From contig JAEZCZ010000014.1 in assembly GCA_023433305.1 (NCBI GenBank), positions 1 through 32,009 on the forward strand: 32,009 nt of DNA. Reading direction: 5' to 3'. Positions 16,091 through 23,317 of the stretch are shown piece by piece; the first letter of the stretch is position 1, and each line of letters opens with the position of its first letter. Source of the DNA: Pseudomonadota bacterium (GTDB taxonomy: Bacteria; Pseudomonadota; Alphaproteobacteria; Sphingomonadales; Sphingomonadaceae). A model generated the notes under the pieces. The model was given only the letters and a program-made list of their open reading frames with translations. It made no database searches and had not been told where the DNA came from. A program made the position numbers and the translations under genes.

Positions 16091-16585
16091 TTAAGAACCG
16101 TGGCGATCGCCATATGGGTCTGCGATTCCCATCAAGGCAAGCGCCTTTGTTTCCAGGGCCTCCATCGCGTCGGCGTCGTGCGTCGAGTTTTCATGGTCGT
16201 GGCCGGCGAGATGCAGCAGCCCATGAACGATCAGATGCGCCGCATGATCCTCTACCGGAACGCCCTTCTCGGTCGCCTCCCGGGCGCAAGTCTCGTAAGC
16301 GAGGGCGATATCGCCGAGTAGCTCCGGCGGCCCGTCGCTCGCGAGGTCGAGCAGGTCTTCGCGCTCTAGCATCGGAAACGAAAGCACGTTGGTCGGCTTG
16401 TCGCGATCGCGCCACTCGCGATTGAGCGCTTGGACTTCCGCGTCCGAGGTAAGCAGGAGGCTGGCGGACAGGCGCTCGTTGGCGAGCTCGCCGGCCACGT
16501 CCGCGACGCAAGCGGCGGCGCGGGCAGCCAGTACCTCCCATGGCCCCTCGGGCCATGGCGCCTCGATCTCGACGTCTAACTCCAT
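16091..16585 (-). CDS. ybeY: Endoribonuclease YbeY (rRNA maturation factor)
   Basis: YbeY is a metal-dependent endoribonuclease needed for 16S rRNA 3'-end maturation and ribosome quality control. This 164-residue protein has the metal-binding H-x3-H-x5-H motif HGLLHLAGHDH (His121, His125, His131) and the upstream NREWRDRDKPTNVLSFP and LGDIALAYET stretches that mark the family. The ATG at 16585 gives the expected length; a longer frame (to 16699) would overlap phoH. It lies 19 bases after the phoH stop and 17 before corC, consistent with an operon. Cytoplasmic. Confidence 0.95.
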   Translation of the reverse strand: MELDVEIEAPWPEGPWEVLAARAAACVADVAGELANERLSASLLLTSDAEVQALNREWRDRDKPTNVLSFPMLEREDLLDLASDGPPELLGDIALAYETCAREATEKGVPVEDHAAHLIVHGLLHLAGHDHENSTHDADAMEALETKALALMGIADPYGDRHGS

Positions 16586-16604
16586 CACGCGGGCCCTGCG
16601 CCTG

Positions 16605-17639
16605 TCAGATGTTGGTGCCCTCGTAGGCTTCGACGATGCGGCCCACGATCGGGTGGCGAACGACGTCGGAGCTGGTGAAGTGCGTGACGGCAACCCCATC
16701 CACTCCCGTCAACCGGGCCACCGCGTCGATCAGGCCGCTGTGTGCATCTCCGCCCGGAATGTCGACCTGCTTGGGGTCGCCGCATACTACCATCCGGCTG
16801 TTCTGCCCAAATCGGGTGAGAAACATCTTCATCTGCTCGCGCGTGGTGTTCTGCGCCTCGTCGAGGATCACGAACGCATCGGAAAGGGTGCGGCCTCGCA
16901 TGAAGGCGATCGGCGCGATCTCGATTTCGCCGCTGGCTATGCGCCGGTCGACCTGTTCGGGCGGCATCGTGTCGTAGAGCGCGTCGTACAGGGGGCGGAG
17001 GTAGGGATCGACCTTTTCCTTCATGTCGCCTGGCAGGAAGCCCAGTCGCTCACCCGCCTCGACCGCCGGTCGGCTCAGGATCAGGCGCTGCACGCTGCCG
17101 GTGATGAGCTGGCTGACGGCTTGCGCGACCGCGAGATAAGTCTTGCCTGTGCCGGCCGGCCCCAGCGCAAAGATGATGTCGCGGCTGGCAAGCTGGCGCA
17201 TGTAATCCGCTTGCGCCGCCGTCCGCGGTACAATGGTCTTACGGCGCGTGCGGATCATGATCGGCGGGCCCTTGGCATCGCCGGTGATGATTCCATCGAG
17301 CGTCGGTTCGTTCGACGAGGCGATAAGCGCTTCGATGAGGCCAGAATCGAGTTGCTGCCCCGTCAGGAGTCGTTCGTGCATCGTCACGAGCACTTCGCGG
17401 GCACGGGCGACGTCGTCTTCGGCCCCTTCGATGACGACCTTGTTCCCCCTGGCGGCGATCAGCACGCCGAGGCGGTTCTCGATCTGGACGAGGTTGGCAT
17501 CGAACTGGCCGAACAGCGCGCCGAGCGTCGCCTGTTCGTCGAAGAGGATTTCAGCACGCGCGCGGCGCGCGGGATCGCGCCTGTCTTCAGGGTGAGCGAG
17601 CGCCGATCCTTCATCGGCGCGGGTTATCTTGCGGGCCAT
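16605..17639 (-). CDS. phoH: PhoH-like ATPase
   Basis: PhoH proteins are RecA/helicase-fold ATPases thought to act on RNA together with YbeY. The 344-residue protein has an N-terminal KH-like region (residues ~45-90, NRLGVLIAARGNKVVIEG), Walker A GPAGTGKT at 160-167 and Walker B FVILDEAQ at 256-263. Further motifs are LILSRPAVEAGERLGFLPG and RMVVCGDPKQVDIP. It starts 103 bases after the miaB stop and is followed by ybeY. Regulation by phosphate, known for the Escherichia coli namesake, is not evident in the sequence here. Confidence 0.94.
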   Translation of the reverse strand: MARKITRADEGSALAHPEDRRDPARRARAEILFDEQATLGALFGQFDANLVQIENRLGVLIAARGNKVVIEGAEDDVARAREVLVTMHERLLTGQQLDSGLIEALIASSNEPTLDGIITGDAKGPPIMIRTRRKTIVPRTAAQADYMRQLASRDIIFALGPAGTGKTYLAVAQAVSQLITGSVQRLILSRPAVEAGERLGFLPGDMKEKVDPYLRPLYDALYDTMPPEQVDRRIASGEIEIAPIAFMRGRTLSDAFVILDEAQNTTREQMKMFLTRFGQNSRMVVCGDPKQVDIPGGDAHSGLIDAVARLTGVDGVAVTHFTSSDVVRHPIVGRIVEAYEGTNI

Positions 17640-17742
17640 GCGCTCCTTTCGGCATATCCTGGGGAAGATAAGCCAAGCATTAGGGCGCGCAAGCTCAGTG
17701 ATGGTGCTCTGCGGTGGAAAGGTGCGCGCGGGGACGCGGGCC

Positions 17743-19080
17743 TCAGGCCGAGACGAGCTCCACCAGTTGGCCGTGCATCGAATTAGGGCCTGCGGCGCTC
17801 AATGCCACCTCGACCATGTCGCCCACCGCCGCATCGGCGTCGAAATGGACCGACTGGAGCCAGGGCGACTTGCCGAGCCACTGACCCGGGTGCTTGCCGC
17901 GTCGTTCCACCAGGACCTTGCAGCGTTTGCCCAGCGATGCCTCGTTGAACGCCAGTTGGTGGCGATTGATCGCGGACTGGAGCTGCTGCAGCCGTTCGTC
18001 CATCACGTCGTTGGGGATCTGGTCGTCCATCGTGGCGGCGGGGGTGCCGGGCCGGGGCGAGTACTTGAAGCTGAAAGCCTGCGCATAACCGACCGCGTCG
18101 ACGAGCCGCATCGTCTCCTCGAATTCGCTGTCGGTCTCTCCAGGGAAACCTACGATGAAGTCGCCGCTCAGCGCGATGTCGGGCCGGGCCTCACGGAACC
18201 GGTCCAGCAGGCGGAGGTAGCTGTCCACCGTGTGCGCCCTATTCATGGCCTTGAGCACCCTGTCGCTACCGCTCTGCACCGGCAGGTGCAGATAAGGCAT
18301 CAGTTTGCCCACCTCCGCGTGCGCGCGAATGAGCCCCTCGGAGACGTCTTTCGGGTGGCTGGTCGTGTAACGGATCCTCTGCAATTCCGGCAGCTTGGCA
18401 AGCTCTTTTATCAATCCATCGAGCCCGACTTCGTTGCCGGAGCCATCCGCGCCCGCCCACGCGTTGACGTTCTGTCCCAGGAGGGTGATCTCCCGCGCGC
18501 CGCCCTCGACCAAGACCTCCGCTTCGCGCACCAAGTCGCTGAACGAACGCGAGATTTCGGCGCCACGCGTGTAAGGGACCACGCAGTAGGTGCAGAACTT
18601 GTCGCACCCTTCCTGCACTGTGAGAAACGCGCTCGGCCCCGAACGGCGTCGACGAGGCAAGGCGGCGAACTTGGCGTCCGCGGGCATGTCGGTATCGCTG
18701 GTGCGCCGGCCCTGTGCCGCGCCTGCGATCATGTCGGGTAGCCGGTGATAGGCTTGCGGACCCACGACCATGGAAACGGCCGGGGCGCGCGCCATGATCT
18801 CCTCGCCTTCTGCCTGCGCGACGCAACCGGCGACCGCGATCATCGGCCGCTTCTCCCCGCCGGCCTTCACCAAGCGGCCGATGTCGGAATAGACCTTCTC
18901 CGCGGCCTTCTCGCGAATGTGGCAGGTATTGAGAACGACGAGGTCCGCCTCTTCGCCTTCCGCGGCAACGCGCAAGCCCTGTTCAGCAAGCAGCTCGCCC
19001 ATGCGTTCGCCGTCGTAGACGTTCATCTGGCAGCCGAAGCTTTTGACCCGGAAGGTCTCGGGAATACCGTGTTGTCGCAT
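17743..19080 (-). CDS. miaB: tRNA-2-methylthio-N6-dimethylallyladenosine synthase MiaB
   Basis: MiaB is a radical-SAM methylthiotransferase that converts i6A37 to ms2i6A37 in tRNAs reading UNN codons. The 445-residue protein has the N-terminal UPF0004 domain with three cluster cysteines (Cys17 in SFGCQMN, Cys53 in NTCHIREKA, Cys86 in VAGCVAQ). The radical-SAM triad is Cys159-x3-Cys163-x2-Cys166 in EGCDKFCTYCVVPYTRG, and a TRAM domain ends the protein. The ATG at 19080 is the natural start just before the conserved FRVKSFGCQMN. It is 33 bases downstream of the acyltransferase and upstream of phoH in the classic cluster. miaA is not in the window. Confidence 0.97.
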   Translation of the reverse strand: MRQHGIPETFRVKSFGCQMNVYDGERMGELLAEQGLRVAAEGEEADLVVLNTCHIREKAAEKVYSDIGRLVKAGGEKRPMIAVAGCVAQAEGEEIMARAPAVSMVVGPQAYHRLPDMIAGAAQGRRTSDTDMPADAKFAALPRRRRSGPSAFLTVQEGCDKFCTYCVVPYTRGAEISRSFSDLVREAEVLVEGGAREITLLGQNVNAWAGADGSGNEVGLDGLIKELAKLPELQRIRYTTSHPKDVSEGLIRAHAEVGKLMPYLHLPVQSGSDRVLKAMNRAHTVDSYLRLLDRFREARPDIALSGDFIVGFPGETDSEFEETMRLVDAVGYAQAFSFKYSPRPGTPAATMDDQIPNDVMDERLQQLQSAINRHQLAFNEASLGKRCKVLVERRGKHPGQWLGKSPWLQSVHFDADAAVGDMVEVALSAAGPNSMHGQLVELVSA

Positions 19081-19113
19081 GGGGCGTGGCCCTTAAGCGA
19101 TTTACCGCGGGAA

Positions 19114-19824
19114 TCAAAGCCGCAAGGCCCGTCCGATAGCGTCCTGCGCGGCGGCGGTCATGGTCTTTCGGTTGGCAATCTCGTCCCCTGACAAGGGGTC
19201 GAGGAAGCGTATCGTCAGGTCCACTTTCGGACGCGCCAGGATGCGGCGCACGTTGGCGAGACCGGGCTCGTCCTCGAACCAGGCGATTTCGGGCGCGTCG
19301 GCATAATCGAGCGCGACAGGCTGGATCGGGACTTCGCCGGCAAGCGGCTCAACAGCGGACAGCAGCGAGCTCTTGAAGGGCAGCAGCCGCGTCCCGTCGC
19401 CTGTCGTACCCTCGGGAAAGATCGTCAGCGGCCGCTCGCCCAGGGCGGCGCGGACCTGGCTCACCTGGTTGGCCACGGATCCGCGCCTGTCCCGCGTGAT
19501 GAAGACGGTGTCGTTCTGGTCGCACAGCCATTTGAGCCCGCCGTGAAGGCTCAGCCCGCTGTGCGCCACGAAGATGGCGCGACTGGTCCCCGCGAGCGCG
19601 AGGATGTCGAGCCAGCTCACATGGTTGGCGAGAAGGAGTGCACCTGCCTGCGGGTCCCCTTCGGTTCGCACCCGCAGGCCGGCGAGCGTTCCCATGGTCT
19701 TGAGGAAGATCGGCGGAACCACGTCGCGTACGCCGACGAGTTTGGAAACCGCATGAGCGGGCACGATCGTCGTGAAGCCGAGGCCTATCCCAAGCCATCG
19801 GACGTTCCGGCGCAGGGCGCTCAG
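19114..19824 (-). CDS. 1-acyl-sn-glycerol-3-phosphate acyltransferase-like (PlsC/OlsA family), apparent CTG start
   Basis: This is a PlsC-family acyltransferase of about 236 residues, membrane-associated, which transfers an acyl chain to lysophosphatidic acid or, in the OlsA branch found at this locus in rhizobia, to lyso-ornithine lipid. The acyltransferase motif H-x4-D is NHVSWLD (His68, Asp73) and the FPEGTTGDG phosphate-binding motif is at 136-144. An N-terminal hydrophobic span begins at WLGIGLG. No ATG, GTG or TTG is available between the fur stop and this span. A CTG at 19824 lies one base past the fur TGA with GAGGA five bases before it, so I propose CTG as start. A GTG at 19764 would give a version 20 residues shorter, cutting the span. 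The substrate is uncertain. Confidence 0.85.
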   Translation of the reverse strand: MSALRRNVRWLGIGLGFTTIVPAHAVSKLVGVRDVVPPIFLKTMGTLAGLRVRTEGDPQAGALLLANHVSWLDILALAGTSRAIFVAHSGLSLHGGLKWLCDQNDTVFITRDRRGSVANQVSQVRAALGERPLTIFPEGTTGDGTRLLPFKSSLLSAVEPLAGEVPIQPVALDYADAPEIAWFEDEPGLANVRRILARPKVDLTIRFLDPLSGDEIANRKTMTAAAQDAIGRALRL

Positions 19825-19825
19825 A

Positions 19826-20260
19826 TCAGTCCTCGCGTTCGATGCGGACGCCGTAGAGTTCCATGCGATGGTCGACGAGGCGGTAGCCGAGCTTCTCGGC
19901 GATCTGCTTCTGAAGCGCCTCGAGCTCGGGATCGACGAACTCGAGCACCTTGCCGCTTTCGACATCGATCAAATGGTCGTGATGGGCCTCTGGCGCCGCT
20001 TCGTAGCGGGCGCGGCCATCGCCGAAATCGTGCCGGTCGAGGATGCCCGCTTCCTCGAACAGGCGAACCGTGCGGTATACCGTGGCGATCGAGATCTTCG
20101 GATCGATCGCTGCGGCACGGGCGTGCAGCGCCTCGACGTCGGGATGATCCTCCGCGTCGGACAAGACCCGTGCGATGACACGGCGTTGCTCGGTGATCCT
20201 AAGGCCCCGCTCTGCGCAGAGCGCTTCGAGATCGATGGGCTGATGCAAGGCGCACCCCAT
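19826..20260 (-). CDS. fur: Fur family transcriptional regulator
   Basis: Fur is a dimeric metal-sensing repressor, usually of iron uptake. The 144-residue protein has the winged helix DNA-binding domain (RITEQRRVIARVL...SIATVYRTVRLFEEAGI) and the metal-binding region HHDHLID at residues 93-99 followed by KVLEFVDPELE. It lacks the C-terminal C-x2-C pairs of the Escherichia coli protein, as is common in alphaproteobacteria, where orthologs can respond to iron or manganese (Mur). The ATG at 20260 has no clear ribosome binding site. It lies only 10 bases after the mucR terminator, and a promoter seems embedded in that hairpin. Its stop is one base from the proposed acyltransferase start. Confidence 0.93.
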   Translation of the reverse strand: MGCALHQPIDLEALCAERGLRITEQRRVIARVLSDAEDHPDVEALHARAAAIDPKISIATVYRTVRLFEEAGILDRHDFGDGRARYEAAPEAHHDHLIDVESGKVLEFVDPELEALQKQIAEKLGYRLVDHRMELYGVRIERED

Positions 20261-20270
20261 TCGAATAATG

Positions 20271-20309
20271 AAAAGCGCCCGGCCACTATGGAAGCGGCCG
20301 GACGCTTTT
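20271..20309 (-). terminator. Intrinsic terminator of mucR
   Basis: Arms at 20271-20284 and 20296-20309 form a 14-base stem that, in the minus-strand RNA, pairs fully because the only mismatch becomes a G-U wobble. The 3' arm ends in UUUU. It begins about 20 bases after the mucR stop, and fur starts only 10 bases past its end. Confidence 0.85.
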
Positions 20310-20313
20310 TCAA
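20285..20313 (-). promoter_or_regulatory. Candidate fur promoter inside the mucR terminator
   Basis: On the minus strand TTGAAA (20308-20313) and CATAGT (20285-20290) are spaced by exactly 17 bases, resembling -35 and -10 elements (5/6 and 4/6 matches). Transcription would begin close to 20278, giving fur a leader of about 18 bases. The same DNA forms the mucR terminator hairpin. Confidence 0.45.
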
Positions 20314-20329
20314 CAGCGGGCGAAAACCC

Positions 20330-20767
20330 TTACGCGGACTTCTTCTGGCGCCCGCGCTTCTGGCCCGGCTTGCGGCCCAATCCAATCTCCTTGGCGAGCC
20401 GGCGGCGAGTTTCGGCGTAGTCGGGAGCGACCATCGGGTAGTCGGCGGCGAGGCCCCAGCGCGCTCGATACTCGGCCGGAGTGAGCCCATGGTCGGTCAT
20501 CAGGTGCCGCTTGAGCATCTTCATCTTCTTGCCGTCTTCGAGGCAGATGATGTGATCGGGCTTCACCGAGGACCGCACCGAAACCGCAGGTTCCGGCCTT
20601 TCTTCGACGGCTGGCGTGGATTCCACCCCGGCAAGCGCCGTGTAAACGTTCCGAATCAGCGCCGGGACTTCGTCGACCGAAACGCTGTTATTGCTGACGT
20701 GCGCGGCGACGATGTCCGACGTCAGCGTAATGAGGGCTTCCGCCCTGTCGCTCTCAAAACCTGTCAT
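20330..20767 (-). CDS. MucR/Ros family zinc-finger transcriptional regulator
   Basis: MucR/Ros proteins are alphaproteobacterial regulators with a eukaryotic-like zinc finger; they bind AT-rich DNA and act as nucleoid-type repressors of surface polysaccharide, motility and virulence genes. This 145-residue member has an N-terminal oligomerisation region and a C-terminal finger with likely ligands Cys75, Asp78, His88 and His93 (ICLEDGKKMKMLKRHLMTDHG). The typical LTPAEYRARWGLAADYPMVAPDYAETRR follows and a lysine/arginine tail ends the protein. The Cys-x2-Asp variant is known in other MucR members. GAGGG precedes the ATG. It is inserted between rimI and fur in an otherwise conserved gene order. 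Its AT-rich upstream region has dyads that may be autoregulatory sites. Confidence 0.93.
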   Translation of the reverse strand: MTGFESDRAEALITLTSDIVAAHVSNNSVSVDEVPALIRNVYTALAGVESTPAVEERPEPAVSVRSSVKPDHIICLEDGKKMKMLKRHLMTDHGLTPAEYRARWGLAADYPMVAPDYAETRRRLAKEIGLGRKPGQKRGRQKKSA

Positions 20768-20855
20768 TTCGCCCTCTTCTGCAGTGCGACCGCTTGCTGT
20801 TATACTTGACTCGCGAGTTGGCGTGCGAGGTCATGTGGAGAAGCTTGCGCCTTCC

Positions 20856-20869
20856 TGTAACCAATTACA
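20856..20869. promoter_or_regulatory. TGTAA-N4-TTACA dyad upstream of mucR
   Basis: A perfect 5-base inverted repeat with a 4-base spacer lies about 90 bases before the mucR start in a locally AT-rich stretch. A possible -10 (TATAAC, minus strand, 20799-20804) lies between it and the gene. It is a candidate operator. Confidence 0.4.
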
Positions 20870-20897
20870 AGTCCTCGCAATTTATTTACCAGTTCCG

Positions 20898-20919
20898 TTC
20901 ACCAGCCATTACTGGTGAA
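20898..20919. repeat. Inverted repeat after rimI stop, upstream of mucR
   Basis: TTCACCAG (20898-20905) and CTGGTGAA (20912-20919) are perfect complements with a 6-base loop CCATTA. It begins 6 bases past the rimI stop codon in the direction of rimI transcription. It could be a rimI terminator lacking a good U-run, or an operator. Confidence 0.5.
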
Positions 20920-20925
20920 GCCCTC

Positions 20926-21375
20926 TCAACCCCGCGCCAACGTAATCGCATCGATTGGGGAGCCGGTTCCGCGACGGTAATAGGCCGGTCTGCGCGCAAT
21001 GCGGGAGAAACCGTGCGCTAGATAAAGCCCTTCTGCCGAATTCCCTTCGCGCATCTCTAGGAAAAGCCGTTCGGCGCCGCGTGCGGTGGCATCGACAATG
21101 AAGCGCGCAAGCAGGGCGCTGCCGACGCCTTGGCGGCGGAATTGCGGGTCGACGCCTAGCAAAAGAAGCTCTTCCTCGCCTGTTGTCCCGCGCGACAGGA
21201 CGAAGCCCGCCGTCGGATCGCTCGCGGATGGAGCGCCGCCATGCGGCGCGGCGAGCAAGTAGAAGGTGCCCGGCAGCAAGAGCGAGTCGCCCACCTGGCG
21301 CCGCGTCCATGCCTCACCATAGGCAGGGTCGAATGCGGTCGCCATGACCGCCATGATGCGGTCGAGATCGTCCAT
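20926..21375 (-). CDS. rimI: GNAT N-acetyltransferase, ribosomal protein S18-alanine acetyltransferase RimI
   Basis: RimI acetylates the N-terminal alanine of ribosomal protein S18. The 149-residue protein is a single GNAT domain: the acetyl-CoA loop is QFRRQGVGSALL (Arg80-Gly85 region), preceded by the LLLLGVD strand and followed by FLEMREGNSAEGLYLAHGF and the RRPAYYRR ending typical of RimI. The ATG at 21375 shares its A with the tsaB stop (TGATG), so the two are translationally coupled. That tsaB-rimI pairing is widespread and is the main reason to prefer RimI over another GNAT enzyme. Cytoplasmic. Confidence 0.9.
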   Translation of the reverse strand: MDDLDRIMAVMATAFDPAYGEAWTRRQVGDSLLLPGTFYLLAAPHGGAPSASDPTAGFVLSRGTTGEEELLLLGVDPQFRRQGVGSALLARFIVDATARGAERLFLEMREGNSAEGLYLAHGFSRIARRPAYYRRGTGSPIDAITLARG

Positions 21376-21995
21376 CACCGCACGCCCGCCGGTAAACGGG
21401 CATCGGGCGGCCGTCCGTAAAGCGGCGCCAACTCGGCGGTGAGCAGCGCGTCGGGGAGCATCAGGAACTCCCGCGCATCCGGCAGTATGTCGAGCGCGAC
21501 ATTTCCTTCGCCCGCGAGCTCGGTCTTCTTCGTGGCCTGACTCCCCGCGACGACCTGGTGCATCCCATGCCGCGCAGCCTCGGCGGGTGGCAACGATGCG
21601 AGATCGCCTTCGGGCAATCCGTCGGCACCGAAATCCTGCACGAACCATTCGCCGTGACCGCCCGTCATGCAAACGGTTACCGGGCCAGGGTGCGACCGCC
21701 GAGCCATCGCAGCGACCAGCGCCAGAGTCGGATAGCCGAGCACCTCCGCTTTCCATGCGACACCTAACGCCCGCGCTGCGGCGAGGCCGATGCGTACACC
21801 GGTGAAGCTGCCTGGTCCGAGCGAGACGACGACGCGTTCCGCGCGGCCTTTATCAGGCAATTCGGAGATCATCGGAACAAGCCGTTCCGCATGCCCGCGG
21901 CCAAGAACCTCGAGGGTGCCGGCGAGGAGCGCCTCGTCCTCGAACAAGGCGGCCGAGCACGCTTCGGTGGCGCTATCGATGACGAGTGTCCGCAC
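21375..21995 (-). CDS. tsaB: tRNA threonylcarbamoyladenosine biosynthesis protein TsaB
   Basis: TsaB is the non-catalytic partner of TsaD in the complex (with TsaE) that makes t6A at position 37 of ANN-decoding tRNAs. The 206-residue protein starts MRTLVIDSATEACSAALF, the ASKHA-fold phosphate-1 strand, and has the family marker GPGSFTGVRIG at residues 60-70, followed by LGYPTLALVA. The C-terminus is the variable half. It starts 11 bases after the nitroreductase stop and overlaps rimI by one base. tsaD and tsaE are not in the window. Confidence 0.95.
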   Translation of the reverse strand: MRTLVIDSATEACSAALFEDEALLAGTLEVLGRGHAERLVPMISELPDKGRAERVVVSLGPGSFTGVRIGLAAARALGVAWKAEVLGYPTLALVAAMARRSHPGPVTVCMTGGHGEWFVQDFGADGLPEGDLASLPPAEAARHGMHQVVAGSQATKKTELAGEGNVALDILPDAREFLMLPDALLTAELAPLYGRPPDARLPAGVR

Positions 21996-22006
21996 CCGGC
22001 GTGCGC

Positions 22007-22603
22007 TTACAGGAGCTTGTTGAACACGTCGAATTCGGGGCGCGGGCTGCGGCCGAAGATACTGGCCGGATCACCATGGCCGATCGCGCAGATGAAGTTC
22101 GAGCGCACGTTGGGCTGGTCGGCGAAGAATTCGGCGTCGACCGCCGCGTTGTCGAACCCCGACATGGGCCCGCAATCGAGCCCGAGCGAGCGCGCCGCGA
22201 GCATGAGGTAGGCGCCCTGGAGCGAGGAGTTACGGAAGGCATTAGCCTGGCGCAGGTCCTCGCTACCGGCGAACCAGCTGCGGGCGTCGGTGTGCGGGAA
22301 CAGCCATGGTAGGTGTTCATGAAATTCGAGGTCCATGCCGACGATCACGCACACCGGCGCGCCGGTGATCTTGGGCTGGTTCTTTTCCATGGCGTGGCGA
22401 GCGAGGCGCGCCTTGGCCTCCGATGACTTGCACCAGACCAGACGGGCAGGAAGCTGGTTGGCCGAAGTCGGGCCGAACTTCATCAATTCCCAGATCGCGT
22501 GTATCTGTTCGTCGCTGACATCGCGATCGAGCCAGGCGTTGTAGCTGCGCGCCTCGCGGAAGAGCTGGTCGAGGGCCTGGTCGTTGAGCGGCTCGCCGCT
22601 CAT
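22007..22603 (-). CDS. Nitroreductase family protein, RutE/HadB-like (malonic semialdehyde reductase-like)
   Basis: This 198-residue FMN-dependent oxidoreductase resembles the RutE group of the nitroreductase superfamily (FGPTSANQLPARLVW, ARSWFAGSEDLRQANAFRNSSLQGAYLMLAARSLGLDCGPMSGFD, IGHGDPASIFGRSPR). In Escherichia coli RutE reduces a toxic aldehyde from pyrimidine breakdown, but no other rut gene is nearby, so the substrate here is open. Its ATG overlaps the nfu stop (ATGA) and tsaB starts 11 bases after its end, so it is inserted into the nfu-tsaB-rimI unit. Cytoplasmic. Confidence 0.9.
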   Translation of the reverse strand: MSGEPLNDQALDQLFREARSYNAWLDRDVSDEQIHAIWELMKFGPTSANQLPARLVWCKSSEAKARLARHAMEKNQPKITGAPVCVIVGMDLEFHEHLPWLFPHTDARSWFAGSEDLRQANAFRNSSLQGAYLMLAARSLGLDCGPMSGFDNAAVDAEFFADQPNVRSNFICAIGHGDPASIFGRSPRPEFDVFNKLL

Positions 22604-23175
22604 GCCGCCCGGACCTCTTTCACCTCGGGCACGTAGTGCTTGAGCAGGCCCTCGATGCCGTGCTTGAGAGTCGCGGTCGAGCTGGGGCAGCCGGAACAGG
22701 CGCCGTGCATGGTCAGGTAAACGACCCCGTCGCGGAAGCCGCGGTAGAGGATGTCGCCGCCGTCGCCCGCCACCGCGGGGCGCACGCGGGTCTCGATCAG
22801 CTCCTTGATCTGCTCGACCACGTCGGCGTCAGCGGGGTCGTCATCGATCGCCTCGTCGTCGCTCGGGACCGCGATGCCGCTCGCGCTGCCGCCGGCGAAC
22901 AGGGGGGCCTGGCTGACGAAATGGTCGAGCAGGACGGCGACGACCTGCGGCTTGAGCGAGGACCAGTCCGCGCCGGGCGCGGCGGTAATCGAGACGAAAT
23001 CGTGGCCGAAGAAGACGCCGGTTACCTCGCCGGTGTCGAACAGGGCCTGGGCGAGAGGGGAGGCCTCGGCGTCCTCCGGCGAGGCGAAGTCGCGCGTGCC
23101 GGAGGGCATAACGGCCTGACCCGGAAGGAATTTCAGGGTAGCCGGATTGGGAGTGGTTTCGGTCTCGATGAACAT
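22600..23175 (-). CDS. NifU-like iron-sulfur cluster carrier (Nfu)
   Basis: This 191-residue protein has the Nfu_N domain (MFIETETTPNPATLKFLPG, residues 1-90), an acidic linker, and the C-terminal NifU domain with the cluster-binding C-x2-C at Cys160-Cys163 (TMHGACSGCPSS). It carries 4Fe-4S clusters to target enzymes; MiaB and MutY in this window are the kind of proteins that need them, though that pairing is inference. The ATG at 23175 fits the invariant family N-terminus; a longer frame adds 13 unrelated residues. It is the first gene of a long minus-strand series and overlaps the next start (ATGA). Confidence 0.94.
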   Translation of the reverse strand: MFIETETTPNPATLKFLPGQAVMPSGTRDFASPEDAEASPLAQALFDTGEVTGVFFGHDFVSITAAPGADWSSLKPQVVAVLLDHFVSQAPLFAGGSASGIAVPSDDEAIDDDPADADVVEQIKELIETRVRPAVAGDGGDILYRGFRDGVVYLTMHGACSGCPSSTATLKHGIEGLLKHYVPEVKEVRAA

Positions 23176-23259
23176 GGCAGGGATGTAGGAGCGGCGGCGG
23201 TGGCAGGCAAGCAATGGTCAATGAAGCGCTGCAAACGCCATCTTGAGTGTTATGATGGT

Positions 23260-23300
23260 CGTTGAACAAGCGACATTCACTGTCCCTTCATACGTTGAAC
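23260..23300. repeat. Direct repeat CGTTGAAC, 33-base period, upstream of M16 gene
   Basis: Copies at 23260-23267 and 23293-23300 are spaced by 33 bases, about three helical turns, in the divergent region between nfu and the M16 peptidase gene. They might be binding sites on one face of the DNA; no regulator is known. Confidence 0.3.
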
Positions 23301-23317
23301 GCGTATTGGGCCCCGTC

